Below, piece after piece: positions 1-8,323 of a stretch of 64,000 nucleotides of DNA. The notes under the pieces are model-generated. The model had not been told where the DNA came from and searched no databases. It was given only the letters and a program-made list of their open reading frames with translations. Numbering within the stretch: the first letter of the stretch is position 1; each line of letters starts with the position of its first letter. The DNA comes from Tissierellales bacterium (lineage in GTDB: Bacteria; Bacillota; Clostridia; Tissierellales; Sedimentibacteraceae), in assembly GCA_018433765.1 (NCBI GenBank), contig JAHDQO010000004.1:1-64000 (forward strand), read 5' to 3'. The translations under genes were made by a program, and so were the position numbers.

Positions 1-1
1 A

Positions 2-138
2 TTGACAAACCCGAATTTCATCGTTGTTGCCTCAATCGAGAATGCTCACGTATTTCTATATACGCTCCGCTTACTCGCTTTCGGCACGCCTCGAACTTCG
101 AGTTTCTCAAAAGCCTATCATCTTGTTGACTTTGTCAA
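2..138. repeat. 137-bp dispersed repeat, copy 1
   Basis: The segment runs from TTGACAAA (2-9) to TTTGTCAA (131-138), so its ends are inverted repeats. It is nearly identical to 4271-4407, with the same length and only a handful of substitutions. It ends in a small hairpin (TTGTTGAC/GTCAACAA) and is followed at once by a terminator. A reading frame crosses it in both copies but has no ribosome site or family resemblance, so I treat it as non-coding. Confidence 0.8.
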
Positions 139-145
139 CAATCTG

Positions 146-173
146 AATAAAAAAGCCAACAGGCTTTTTTATT
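146..173. terminator. Bidirectional terminator
   Basis: The stem AAAAAAGCC / GGCTTTTTT with loop AACA has A-rich and T-rich flanks, so it can end transcripts in both directions. On the minus strand it serves the metallopeptidase gene whose stop is at 184. It abuts the right end of repeat copy 1. Confidence 0.75.
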
Positions 174-183
174 TTGATCAATG

Positions 184-891
184 TTATAAATCCATACGAA
201 TACCGTAATTTTTAAGCCATTCTTTTCTCTTTTTATAATCTGGTATAATTTTTTCAACTAAACACCAAAAATCTTTAGAATGATTCATATGCACCATATG
301 ACACATTTCATGAACAACTATATAATCTAAAACCCAAACTGGAGCCATTATGCACCGCCAGTTAAACATAAGATTCCTTTTTGAGCTACAGCTAGCCCAT
401 CTTTTCTTCTGCTCTTTAGCTTTAATAGTGTTTGGCTTAACATTAAAATACCTTTGAAAATATTCTATACGCTCTACTACCTTTTCAAATGTTTTGTTTT
501 TATACCATTCTTTCATTGATGTTTTTATCTTTTCTTGGTCTCTGGTATTAGTATAGACAATAAATTTTTCTTGCTCAATCTTTGTAATTGGCTTTTTTAC
601 ACTGCTGTCATCAATTATTTGAAGTAAATAATCTGTTCCACAGTATAAAAATGATTCACCATTAATATATTCTTTTACTGGTTTTCTATAATCTATTTCT
701 TTAAAATATAATAACTTCTTAATGATCCATTTTGCTTTTGACATCACTATTTTCTTTATTTGATCTTCTGTTGCATGTTTAGGAACTTTTACTTTGATAG
801 TATCAGGTGGTTTTATGCCTATTTCATATGTCTTTCTATTTCTATATTCTACTGTAAATTCTATAGTTTGAGTTCCATATTTTATATTCAT
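184..891 (-). CDS. YgjP/DUF45-family zinc metallopeptidase
   Basis: This is a putative cytoplasmic zinc metalloprotease of the YgjP-like (DUF45, SprT-related) family, about 235 residues. The C-terminal third contains HEMCHMVHMNHSKDFW, which supplies the HExxH catalytic and zinc motif and the third ligand region; the preceding KKRWASCSS stretch is also typical of the family. The start is set at 891 because GGAAGTGAT lies just upstream of that ATG, although the frame stays open to 966. It is a single gene, convergent with the terminator at 146-173. The physiological substrate of the family is unknown. The family call is firm; the role is not. Confidence 0.88.
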   Translation of the reverse strand: MNIKYGTQTIEFTVEYRNRKTYEIGIKPPDTIKVKVPKHATEDQIKKIVMSKAKWIIKKLLYFKEIDYRKPVKEYINGESFLYCGTDYLLQIIDDSSVKKPITKIEQEKFIVYTNTRDQEKIKTSMKEWYKNKTFEKVVERIEYFQRYFNVKPNTIKAKEQKKRWASCSSKRNLMFNWRCIMAPVWVLDYIVVHEMCHMVHMNHSKDFWCLVEKIIPDYKKRKEWLKNYGIRMDL

Positions 892-1159
892 TTTATCACT
901 TCCAAGTTTATGAAAAATGCAGGTATTTTTATTATTAGTTTCCAAAAAATTATAACTTGTTTTCATTTTTATTTCAATATTAACATTACTTTCTCAAATC
1001 ATCTCATTTGATTTTATTGTAATATTTTCTATTTATTGTTATAATTACATTAACAATTTTAGGAAACAGTAAAATTAGAATACTATGTTAACACAAGTAA
1101 TATCAACAGTTATACATTTATCAAACATCTAGTAGTAATTTATTAATGGAGGTAGCAAA

Positions 1160-1705
1160 TTGAATGAAAAAAATATTGCTAATATAGCTTGTAAAGTTTT
1201 ATCTATTTATGTTATAGTTTTAGGAATTAAACAAATATCATATTTATTAAGTATATCTTTATCAGGATACTTAAGTTTAGGTTTCGATAGAGATATTATT
1301 ATACATGCTATTTTTATTTCTATACTGCCATCAATTATTCTTATTGCTATCGGATTAATATTATGGATAAAATCTAAAAAAATTAGCAGTTATATGATAT
1401 GTGAAAAAGAATCTATAGAAGCAAATGAGAAAAGAGTTAATGTATATAAACTTCAATCAGCTGCATTTTCAATTATTGGAATAGTTATATTGATTAATTT
1501 AATACCTGATATAGGAAACCTTATATCAAATTTAGCTGTTTTATCTGGTAAATCAATTCCTAAGGAAACTATTTTTAGATTTGAAATAAAGGTCTCATTA
1601 ACAGAAATAATAATACGATTTATTATTGGTTTACTTCTATTATTTAAATCAGAAGGTTTAACAGGATTCATTAGAAATTTTCAGCATGCTGATGTAGACG
1701 AATAA
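1160..1705 (+). CDS. Hypothetical integral membrane protein
   Basis: The product is 181 residues with about four hydrophobic segments (near 8-32, 48-70, 100-122 and 150-167) and a charged linker near 75-95. The start is a TTG at 1160, set by GGAGG at 1148-1152 with 7-nt spacing; the overlapping ATG at 1164 is in another frame. It is followed 35 bp later by the anchored protein at 1741 and then by a membrane protein at about 2718, so the three probably form one transcript. I do not recognise a family. Confidence 0.7.
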   Translation: MNEKNIANIACKVLSIYVIVLGIKQISYLLSISLSGYLSLGFDRDIIIHAIFISILPSIILIAIGLILWIKSKKISSYMICEKESIEANEKRVNVYKLQSAAFSIIGIVILINLIPDIGNLISNLAVLSGKSIPKETIFRFEIKVSLTEIIIRFIIGLLLLFKSEGLTGFIRNFQHADVDE

Positions 1706-1740
1706 CTTAAATTACTTAGAAAAAGGAGATTTTAAAATTA

Positions 1741-2682
1741 ATGAAGAAAATTAATGTTGTTATAGTTATATTATTGGTTATATCTTTATGGATGAATTAC
1801 TATAATAAAAAAGAAATTGATATGCTTAATAGAGATTTAAGAAATAATTATCAAATGATGCAAAATAATATCAATTCAATTGATTCAACAGTTAAAAATA
1901 CATTGGAAAACTTAAAAAAAGAATCAATGTGGGTGCAGAATAGTGATTATGAAATTATAAAATTTTCAGACGATTTGAAATATGCAGACTTAAAAGTATC
2001 TATATCTTTGAAAGAAAAGAAAAACAATGAAAAACTTTATGTATCAGCTATATCTCAAAATAGCAATGATAAGCAACAATTTGAAGTTCCTACATCAAAT
2101 GATTTAAATTACATTGTAGAAATTACTCTACCTACAGAAAATAATTATGAACTTCAAATAATAGGAGAAAACGCAGAATTTACTAGAAACAGTATGTTAG
2201 AAAGTATTTATCTAAGTAGATATATTGACAGCTTTGTAAATATAAACGGCGACCTTTTTGATTCTAAATATAACGAAAATAAAAATGAAGGTCATTTTAA
2301 ATTTTTTGTCTCTGTTGATAAATTAAATAAAAGTAAAAAATTTAATACAAATTTTATAAAAGATTTAGATATTACTGAGATTAAAGCAGATGTGTATTAT
2401 GGAGAAGAATATATAGATACAATTGATTTTATTAATGAAATTAACTATACACCTGTTGATATTAATAAACTTAGTAATTCTATACCTGAATTTAAGTTGG
2501 ATAGTCCATATGGAGAATATAAACAGCAATATTATTTCTCTGGAGAACATGAAATAAAAAATGTATCTAAACTTCCTAATGTTGTTATGGTTATTAAAGT
2601 AAAAGATAATAAAGGAAACACTTATCAAGAGATTATAGGTGAATATTATAATGATTATTGGATGAATAAAATTGAAAATTAA
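1741..2682 (+). CDS. Membrane-anchored hypothetical protein
   Basis: The product has 313 residues. An N-terminal hydrophobic anchor (about 5-19) is followed by an Asn/Gln-rich segment (20-60) that could be a coiled coil, then a mainly polar domain with many beta-type stretches. The topology suggests an extracytoplasmic domain tethered to the membrane. A strong AAAAGGAG site lies 14 bp upstream. It sits between two membrane proteins in an apparent three-gene operon. No family is recognised. Confidence 0.7.
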   Translation: MKKINVVIVILLVISLWMNYYNKKEIDMLNRDLRNNYQMMQNNINSIDSTVKNTLENLKKESMWVQNSDYEIIKFSDDLKYADLKVSISLKEKKNNEKLYVSAISQNSNDKQQFEVPTSNDLNYIVEITLPTENNYELQIIGENAEFTRNSMLESIYLSRYIDSFVNINGDLFDSKYNENKNEGHFKFFVSVDKLNKSKKFNTNFIKDLDITEIKADVYYGEEYIDTIDFINEINYTPVDINKLSNSIPEFKLDSPYGEYKQQYYFSGEHEIKNVSKLPNVVMVIKVKDNKGNTYQEIIGEYYNDYWMNKIEN

Positions 2683-2762
2683 TTTTATAATAAACAAAAA
2701 ATAAGGAGTGATGTATCATAGAAAAAAGCAGTATAAAGATTAATGATTATTTTTCAAATGCC

Positions 2763-3380
2763 ATGCTTTTATTTTTAGCTTTAAGTTTAGATGTTTTAGT
2801 GGTATTAGTTCTAAATAATATTATAGGTCAAAATGCTTTATACAAACATGTAGCTTGTAATACTGTTACATCAATAATATGGTGTACTACGGTAATTATA
2901 TCATTCAAATACATTAATAAAAACAATATTAAGGAAATATATAGTTTAAAAGTAGACACTCATTCAATTATTTTATTTTTTATTTTTTCGTGTTTATTAA
3001 TAATAATTAATTTGATTGTAAAGAACTCAACGGTTCCTAATTTTATAAATGAATTTTCAGTGTTATATTATAAATATAAAGAATTTGGACTCATTACATA
3101 TATAATGCGAAATTTATACTATCTATTAGAAAGTATGTTAATTACTCTTATTATTATATTTAGTCAAGAATGGGGAGAAAAAAAGTTTAGTAATAGAAAA
3201 CTACCATATGGCGGCATAGTATTGTGTTTATCATGGGGATTAATTCATATACTTACAAAAGGTTTAATGACAGGATTATATGCAGCAGCAATTTCTATAA
3301 TATTAGGAATTTCATTTGTATCATATAAGAAAAACATAATATTTACTTTCATACTAGTTCTTATTATATTTTTAATATAA
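2763..3380 (+). CDS. Multi-spanning membrane protein, possible degenerate CPBP protease
   Basis: From the ATG at 2763 the product is 205 residues with about six hydrophobic segments. The C-terminal half has an SQEWGEKKF stretch followed by LSWGLIHIL, which loosely recalls the E-x-x-R and H motifs of CPBP intramembrane proteases, but the ligands are not clearly conserved. The strong ribosome site AAGGAG at 2703-2708 points not to 2763 but to an ATA codon at 2718, which would add 15 residues (IEKSSIK...). No ATG, GTG or TTG occurs in between in frame. This is either a rare AUA start or a sequencing artefact. A terminator follows. Confidence 0.6.
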   Translation: MLLFLALSLDVLVVLVLNNIIGQNALYKHVACNTVTSIIWCTTVIISFKYINKNNIKEIYSLKVDTHSIILFFIFSCLLIIINLIVKNSTVPNFINEFSVLYYKYKEFGLITYIMRNLYYLLESMLITLIIIFSQEWGEKKFSNRKLPYGGIVLCLSWGLIHILTKGLMTGLYAAAISIILGISFVSYKKNIIFTFILVLIIFLI

Positions 3381-3391
3381 GTAAATCCAAT

Positions 3392-3427
3392 AAAAAAAAG
3401 TTAGGATAAATTACCTAACTTTTTTTA
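3392..3427 (+). terminator. Rho-independent terminator
   Basis: The stem AGTTAGG (3399-3405) / CCTAACT (3414-3420) is followed by a T run. It ends the 1160-3380 transcript ahead of the cotJ operon. Confidence 0.85.
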
Positions 3428-3470
3428 TATACAAGAAAATGTATTTAGATCAAAAAACTTTGTCATAATT

Positions 3471-3498
3471 GCACCTTTCGTAGGACAATGAATACATT
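3471..3498 (+). promoter_or_regulatory. Candidate sigma-E-type promoter of cotJ
   Basis: GCACCTT (3471-3477), a 13-nt spacer and AATACATT (3491-3498) resemble the mother-cell SigE pattern (KMATATT, 13-15 nt, CATACAAT), matching 5 of 7 and 6 of 8 positions. The start would lie about 25 nt upstream of the cotJA ATG. The cotJ operon is SigE-dependent in Bacillus. The match is partial, so the call is tentative. Confidence 0.35.
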
Positions 3499-3528
3499 AG
3501 AATAAAGAACTCTTTTTGAGGTGATAGT

Positions 3529-3729
3529 ATGAATATACAAAATTATAATAATAAATATGAACCATTAGTACCATATATGCCTAAAAATCCAATACCGGGT
3601 AATTCATATACTCCTTATCAAATTAACCCGAAGTATTTTGATGTTGATGAAGCATATAAAAATGGTACTTTATATCCTGCTTTAGCAAGACCTTATCCTG
3701 GCAAAAAAATAGGCAAAGAGGTGTATTAG
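3529..3729 (+). CDS. Spore coat associated protein CotJA
   Basis: A 66-residue, Pro- and Tyr-rich protein typical of CotJA. The segment DEAYKNGTLYPALARPY is the conserved family signature. GAGGTGAT at 3518-3525 sets the start. Its stop codon abuts the cotJB ATG, indicating translational coupling. CotJA is a small inner spore-coat component made in the mother cell together with CotJB and CotJC. It is intact; only cotJC is interrupted. Confidence 0.93.
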   Translation: MNIQNYNNKYEPLVPYMPKNPIPGNSYTPYQINPKYFDVDEAYKNGTLYPALARPYPGKKIGKEVY

Positions 3730-3981
3730 ATGAACCCTAATCAACAGATGCTTTTATATCAAATTATGAAATATCAATTTGCAGTGCTTGATTCTGCATT
3801 GTTTTTGGATACTCATCCAAATGATCCTACTGCATTATCATATCATAATAACTATAGTAACACTCTTAAGCAATTAAGAGCTGAATATGAAAGAAATTAT
3901 GGCCCATTAACAATCCAATACCCTGATAGATATTATTGGCGGTACATTAAGGGACCATGGCCGTGGGAAATAAATTACTAA
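3730..3981 (+). CDS. Spore coat protein CotJB
   Basis: An 83-residue CotJB-family protein. The N-terminal helix region (QMLLYQIMKYQFAVLDSALF) and the C-terminal GPWPWE motif are diagnostic. It starts directly after the cotJA stop, with AGAGGTG inside the end of cotJA as ribosome site, and is followed 12 bp later by cotJC. It is part of the CotJ complex of the spore coat. It appears intact. Confidence 0.93.
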   Translation: MNPNQQMLLYQIMKYQFAVLDSALFLDTHPNDPTALSYHNNYSNTLKQLRAEYERNYGPLTIQYPDRYYWRYIKGPWPWEINY

Positions 3982-3993
3982 GAGGTGTAAATT

Positions 3994-4191
3994 ATGTGGA
4001 TATATGAAAAAAAATTGCAATATCCTGTTAAGGTTAGTCATAGAGATGTAAGAATGGCAAGAAATGTTTTAACTCAGTACGGTGGAGCTGATGGTGAAGC
4101 CGGTGCAGCATTAAGATATTTAAATCAAAGGTACAGCATGCCTTTAAACGAAGCAAAAGGACTGCTCACTGATATAGGTACCGAAGAATAA
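3994..4191 (+). CDS. CotJC, N-terminal segment (gene split by the 13.4-kb element)
   Basis: These are the first 65 residues of CotJC, a di-manganese catalase-like spore coat protein. The start has GAGGTG upstream. The segment includes GGADGE (predicted ligand E35) and ends LLTDIGTEE, where the family continues with F/L-A-H. Here the next codon is a TAA supplied by the inserted element. The missing 125 codons lie in the same orientation from 17575. Deleting 4189-17574 gives 190 codons in frame, matching the family's usual length of about 190. Without excision this segment yields a truncated protein lacking three of five predicted metal ligands. Confidence 0.92.
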   Translation: MWIYEKKLQYPVKVSHRDVRMARNVLTQYGGADGEAGAALRYLNQRYSMPLNEAKGLLTDIGTEE

Positions 4192-4207
4192 GAACCAATA
4201 AGATGTC
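4170..4207. other. Inferred attL (left junction of the cotJC element)
   Basis: Host cotJC sequence runs up to the shared AAGAA at 4184-4188; element sequence starts at 4189 (TAAGAACC...). The element half (4189-4207) is an imperfect inverted repeat of the element half at attR (17553-17571), with 13 of 19 positions pairing around AAGAA. The crossover point was derived from restoration of the CotJC reading frame. Confidence 0.75.
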
Positions 4208-4242
4208 AACTAGTATTACTTATCTATTTGATTATTAAAAAA

Positions 4243-4433
4243 GATGGCACTTACACGCCATCTCAGGCTATTGACAAACCAGAATTTCATCGTTGTTGCC
4301 TCAATCGAGAATGCTCACGTATTTTTATATACGCTCCGCTTACTCTCTTTCGGCACGCCTCGAACTTCAAGTTTCTCAAAAACCTGTCATCTTGTTGACT
4401 TTGTCAACAATCTGATGGCGCTTACACGCCATC
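4243..4433. repeat. 137-bp repeat, copy 2, nested between two copies of a terminator stem
   Basis: GATGGC...GCCATC hairpins lie at 4243-4262 and 4414-4433; only the second is followed by a T run. Between them are CAGGCTA, the 137-bp repeat (4271-4407) and CAATCT. The layout looks like insertion into a terminator with duplication of its stem-loop. The last hairpin plus T run can end the transcript of the minus-strand anti-sigma gene. Confidence 0.8.
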
Positions 4434-4489
4434 TTTTTAATTCTTCTTATTCTTTTTAAACAAACTACTCTAGAAGACTATATAAATTA

Positions 4490-5566
4490 TTATTTTTTCA
4501 TATATGTCATAACTGTAATAACACCTTCTATGTCTCTTGAAAAAACAAGAATTTTATTATTATCTATATAGTAGTTATCAGAAAGACCAATTTGACCTTC
4601 TTTGAACATTATGTTGATATCTGCTTTTAAATTTTTACCATCAAATTTGTAAGTAATGATGCCCTTTTCATCTGGAATAACTTCTTGGACAGAATCTTGA
4701 ATAAGGGTTGATTCTGCTAGCAAATATTCTATATCTATTTGATCCTGTGATGTCTGCTGAGCAGTCAATTCTTTAAGATACTTTTCAGCTTTCTCATAGT
4801 TTCCCTTTGATGAATCAATAGGTAAATCAAACAATATATTGACACCCTCATAATCTGTGTTACGAGTAATTTCACCTGTTTCTGTATTAAAATTATACGC
4901 TTTGACATCATAAGATGTGCTAGAAATAATACTGAGATATAAACCTCTATCTGCAAAAACTTCTATATTATCACATTCTACAATACGATACATTATACCA
5001 TCTTTTACTATTTGACTGTAGCCTCCATTCATTTCAAATATGTTGAAATCTTTAGGATCTTGACCTTTTATCAGCGGTGAAACAAAAAATGATACTTTGC
5101 CATACTCCTCATCATGTAAGTCTGGCATTGGTTTACCAGCATCATTTTCAATAGCAACCACTGCATAAGTTCTACCAGGATATATATTTTCAACCGTGCT
5201 TTCAAAATCACTTATATTTTTGCCGGATACAATTCCAAGCAAGGTTACTTTATAGCCACAACTCTTTTGCGTCTGATTGATAATAACTGCGTCTTCTCCT
5301 TCAAACGCAATAGAAAGACTTTCATTACCTATATTTTCTGCAACCTGCTTTGATGTTAGTAAATGCCATATTGCAAATACTGATATAGATGTTGCTGCAA
5401 TGAGTATTGCAATTGCAACAGTTGATACTATCTTTCTATTTGGATATTTTTTTCTATTTCTTTTTTTTGCCTCATTTATAATTTTTTGATTCAATTTTTC
5501 ATCTGGTTCATTATTTGAAGAAATAGCTTCACACAGCAATTTGTCTATTTTTTCAAAATCTTTCAT
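4490..5566 (-). CDS. Membrane-anchored anti-sigma factor (DUF4179-like)
   Basis: About 358 residues: a short acidic cytoplasmic N-terminus (1-45), one transmembrane helix near 46-66, then a large extracytoplasmic domain. This is the usual layout of anti-ECF-sigma proteins of the DUF4179 type. The start at 5566 (second ATG of ATGGCTATG) is set by GGAGGA 8 nt upstream. The gene overlaps the end of the ECF sigma gene by 14 bp, so the two are translationally coupled. It should hold the sigma factor at the membrane until an envelope signal arrives; the signal is unknown. Confidence 0.75.
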   Translation of the reverse strand: MKDFEKIDKLLCEAISSNNEPDEKLNQKIINEAKKRNRKKYPNRKIVSTVAIAILIAATSISVFAIWHLLTSKQVAENIGNESLSIAFEGEDAVIINQTQKSCGYKVTLLGIVSGKNISDFESTVENIYPGRTYAVVAIENDAGKPMPDLHDEEYGKVSFFVSPLIKGQDPKDFNIFEMNGGYSQIVKDGIMYRIVECDNIEVFADRGLYLSIISSTSYDVKAYNFNTETGEITRNTDYEGVNILFDLPIDSSKGNYEKAEKYLKELTAQQTSQDQIDIEYLLAESTLIQDSVQEVIPDEKGIITYKFDGKNLKADINIMFKEGQIGLSDNYYIDNNKILVFSRDIEGVITVMTYMKK

Positions 5567-6086
5567 AGCCATTCTCCTCCATGTATTCTTTAATCATTTT
5601 TCTAGCTTTGTAAAGTCTACTCTTGACAGTCCCAGTTGGAACTTTAAGTACTAAAGCAATCTCATCAACTGATAATTCAGCGGTATAGTACATATACAGC
5701 GGTATCTTCAATTTGTCATTTAATGATGCTGATGCTGTATCAACAATTGTATAAAGTTCATTTTTTAAAGTAGAACCCTCGGGAGTATTTGTTTCAATCA
5801 TCTGAGGCTCATTATGTAAATCATCTTGAAATGATATCATCTTTGCAATCCTATGCCTCCAACTATATTTTCTCATCTGGTTTTTCCATGTCTTTGCTGC
5901 AATAGCAATTATAAATCCTTTAGGATTTTGAGCGTTATCTATCTTATGACACAGCTCAGTAGTTCTTAAAAAAGTTTCCTGATATAAATCATCAGCTTGA
6001 TGCTTGTTTCTCGTCAATTTAAAACAAAATCCATAGACGTCCTTACCATAGCTTTCAATTAACTGACTTAATTCTGCAACATCCAA
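5553..6086 (-). CDS. ECF-family RNA polymerase sigma factor
   Basis: A 177-residue sigma-70 ECF protein. Region 2 spans about residues 5-75 (YGFCFKLTRNKHQADDLYQETF, with the conserved D-D-L-x-Q-E-x-F). Region 4 spans about 120-170 (LSVDEIALVLKVPTGTVKSR). Overlap with the anti-sigma gene supports a sigma/anti-sigma pair. A possible promoter lies upstream on the minus strand (TTGAAC, 15 nt, TACAAT). Its location inside an element that would be lost in the mother cell means its regulon is available only in cells that keep the element. Confidence 0.9.
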   Translation of the reverse strand: MDVAELSQLIESYGKDVYGFCFKLTRNKHQADDLYQETFLRTTELCHKIDNAQNPKGFIIAIAAKTWKNQMRKYSWRHRIAKMISFQDDLHNEPQMIETNTPEGSTLKNELYTIVDTASASLNDKLKIPLYMYYTAELSVDEIALVLKVPTGTVKSRLYKARKMIKEYMEENGYERF

Positions 6087-6237
6087 TCTTTTGTTTCCTC
6101 CTTTTCCTCAGTTTGATGGCACCTTCAAACTTGAGAAGACTAATGTTTCAATTAGCCCCTCATCTATATATTGTAACAACTTCTAATCTGGTTCAAAAAA
6201 TTTAACAATTTTTTAATTCATTACATAAAAGCTTTTA

Positions 6238-6438
6238 TTAACATTTTTGTGTTATTTTAAAAGAGTTATCCACAATCTCTGCATCTAGTACACATTCCCA
6301 AGCTGTTTTGGCTACAATCTTATCAATCAATTCTAACTCATCAGATGTTTTATTTCTATAGTGATCATCACATATTTTTACAGTAGTATTTCCAAATCTA
6401 TACTGTTTTACAATATTACCATCTTTAATTTCTGACAT
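6238..6438 (-). CDS. Small acidic protein of unknown function
   Basis: A 66-residue protein with the motif YRFGNTTVKICDDHYRNKT. Small proteins of this look occur in Clostridia mobile elements, but I know no function. GGGGG lies 7-11 nt upstream of the ATG at 6438; the longer frame up to 6534 has no ribosome site. It is unlinked to the recombinase within the element. A recombination accessory role is possible but unsupported. Confidence 0.55.
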   Translation of the reverse strand: MSEIKDGNIVKQYRFGNTTVKICDDHYRNKTSDELELIDKIVAKTAWECVLDAEIVDNSFKITQKC

Positions 6439-6786
6439 TAGCATACCCCCTAAAGAATAATATGTGTAACTTAATATAAATACAAATAAAACTTCCAAAT
6501 TTATATTTGATTTCCTTTTTATGTTTACAGTCAATAGTTCGTATATTATAATTAAATATGCATGAAATCTATCTTTATAGCATTTATTTTTTTATATTAT
6601 AATGTACAAAAATTTGTTGTTATTATGAAAGTATTTCATCAAATAAAAATCAACTAGAAATGGGTAGACGGTGTTTTGTTTGAAAAACTAAATGAAAATC
6701 GAGCATAGTATGATAATTAAGTTGACTATAGAATTGGCTACATTTAATATATATTATAATAAATAAAATAAGGAGGCAAAAAAATT
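6439..6786. other. Intergenic region, 348 bp, no gene seen
   Basis: AT-rich spacer between the divergent small gene (minus) and the 6787 membrane protein (plus). I see no RNA gene or strong terminator. It must hold promoters for both directions, but no clear consensus stands out. Confidence 0.5.
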
Positions 6787-7299
6787 ATGAGACAAATAAA
6801 ATTATATAATTTAATCTTTCCTATTTGGTTTTTATTATTTTTTCCACCAGTAATATTTATAACTCTTATAGGAAATTTTATAATTGATTCGCTAGTAATA
6901 TTAGTCTGTTTTTTTGTATTTAAATTAGTAGAAATACAAAACATGAAAACATTTTATAAGAAAAGCATTTTGAAAGTTTGGCTATTTGGATTTTTATCGG
7001 ACATCATCGGTGCTGCTGTATTATTTATTATTACAGTTGGTGGTGATTATTTAGGATTACCATATAAGCTGAAATCAGCTATTGATTATGACCCATTCAG
7101 TCATCCAATAGCAGCTATCATTACAATATCTGCTATACTGTTATCTTCAGTATTCATATACTTATTTAATTATAATATTACTTTTAAAAATTTGATAACT
7201 GAAAAAAAGCTAAGGTTTAAAGTTGCTCTTACAATTGCAATAGTTACAGCACCGTGGACATTTTTACTACCTATAGAATGGACTTACTATGGATTTTAA
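6787..7299 (+). CDS. Hypothetical integral membrane protein
   Basis: 170 residues with about five hydrophobic segments (near 8-28, 30-48, 65-85, 108-128 and 145-162). AAGGAGG precedes the ATG. It is the first of a collinear run inside the element that continues with another membrane protein and two acetyltransferases. No family recognised. Confidence 0.7.
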   Translation: MRQIKLYNLIFPIWFLLFFPPVIFITLIGNFIIDSLVILVCFFVFKLVEIQNMKTFYKKSILKVWLFGFLSDIIGAAVLFIITVGGDYLGLPYKLKSAIDYDPFSHPIAAIITISAILLSSVFIYLFNYNITFKNLITEKKLRFKVALTIAIVTAPWTFLLPIEWTYYGF

Positions 7300-7353
7300 C
7301 TTTTGGGATTTATATTAGTAGTGGCTAAATATAGGTTGTAGGAGGAATTTTTT

Positions 7354-7815
7354 ATGAAGAAATTAAAATTATTATTATTTGCAGTATCACCTTTTATTAT
7401 AGGATATATACTTAACTATTTAATGATAAAATTTAATTGGTATGGCTTAATAATTTCAATTATTAGTATTGCATTTTGTGTATATTGGTTTTTTGTAGGT
7501 TACAAATCATATGATTATACAAAAACAAAAAAAGAATCTATTTTACTGGGTAATAGTTTTGCTATCTTAAGTATTATCGTATTCATGTTTCAAACGTTAG
7601 TAATGGAAAGGATCGGATTCGCACCTCAAATGTTCTACTTACCAGTATTAAGGGTAAGCTCGTGGATACAAAGAATTTTATTATTTTTTATTTCAACTCA
7701 TTCTATGTGGATTACTTTTATTTTGTCCTGCCTTTTAATGATTATAATATATTGTGCTGGCTACTCTATGAAATTTAAAAAAAGAGCAGGAGATAAAACA
7801 GCAGATTTTATATAA
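7354..7815 (+). CDS. Hypothetical integral membrane protein
   Basis: 153 residues with four hydrophobic helices (about 5-25, 30-50, 65-85 and 118-140). GGAGGAA lies upstream of the ATG. It is 54 bp after the previous membrane protein, so probably co-transcribed. Function unknown. Confidence 0.7.
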   Translation: MKKLKLLLFAVSPFIIGYILNYLMIKFNWYGLIISIISIAFCVYWFFVGYKSYDYTKTKKESILLGNSFAILSIIVFMFQTLVMERIGFAPQMFYLPVLRVSSWIQRILLFFISTHSMWITFILSCLLMIIIYCAGYSMKFKKRAGDKTADFI

Positions 7816-7858
7816 ATAAAAATAGATAACAATTATAATATAAAAGAGGTAAATATTA

Positions 7859-8296
7859 ATGGATATAATTAGAGTAAATAAAGATAATTTATATTATGCT
7901 AAACAATCTGCTGAGTTATTTTATTGGAATAATGACGCTAAACTTGCAAATGAATTAAATGAGAAATTTTTTGGAAACGATACAAACATAATGTATGTTG
8001 CAGTTGAAAATAGAAAAGTTATTGGAAGCATGTATGGATATGAATTAGAAAGATACGATATAAGAAAGAAGCAGCTGTTTATATATTCAATAGATGTTTT
8101 AGAAAATTACCGCAGAAAAGGTATTGGTAAAAAATTAATTAGAACATTTATTAGTGAATTAAAAAATGGTGAATACTATAATGCATTCGTAATTACTAAT
8201 AAAAAAAATTATGCAGCAGTTAATTTATATAAATCAACTGGGGCAAAACAAATTATTTCAGATGATGGTGATGATATATTATTTAAATGGATATAA
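7859..8296 (+). CDS. GNAT-family N-acetyltransferase
   Basis: 145 residues. The central part has the GNAT acetyl-CoA site: a beta strand followed by VLENYRRKGIGKKLI (R/Q-x-x-G-x-G/A type) near residues 80-95, and NLYKSTGAKQI near the C-terminus as usual in the fold. The overall pattern resembles aminoglycoside 3-N-acetyltransferase-like (AAC(3)-I) or unassigned GNATs. The substrate cannot be read from sequence. AGAGGTAA precedes the ATG. Confidence 0.82.
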   Translation: MDIIRVNKDNLYYAKQSAELFYWNNDAKLANELNEKFFGNDTNIMYVAVENRKVIGSMYGYELERYDIRKKQLFIYSIDVLENYRRKGIGKKLIRTFISELKNGEYYNAFVITNKKNYAAVNLYKSTGAKQIISDDGDDILFKWI

Positions 8297-8323
8297 AAAT
8301 ATATAAGCTGGAGGAAGTTTTAA

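Noticed and set aside
2-4459. Open frames of about 70 residues crossing the 137-bp repeats
   Set aside because: No ribosome site, and the frame merely follows the repeat; ends are inverted repeats and terminators.
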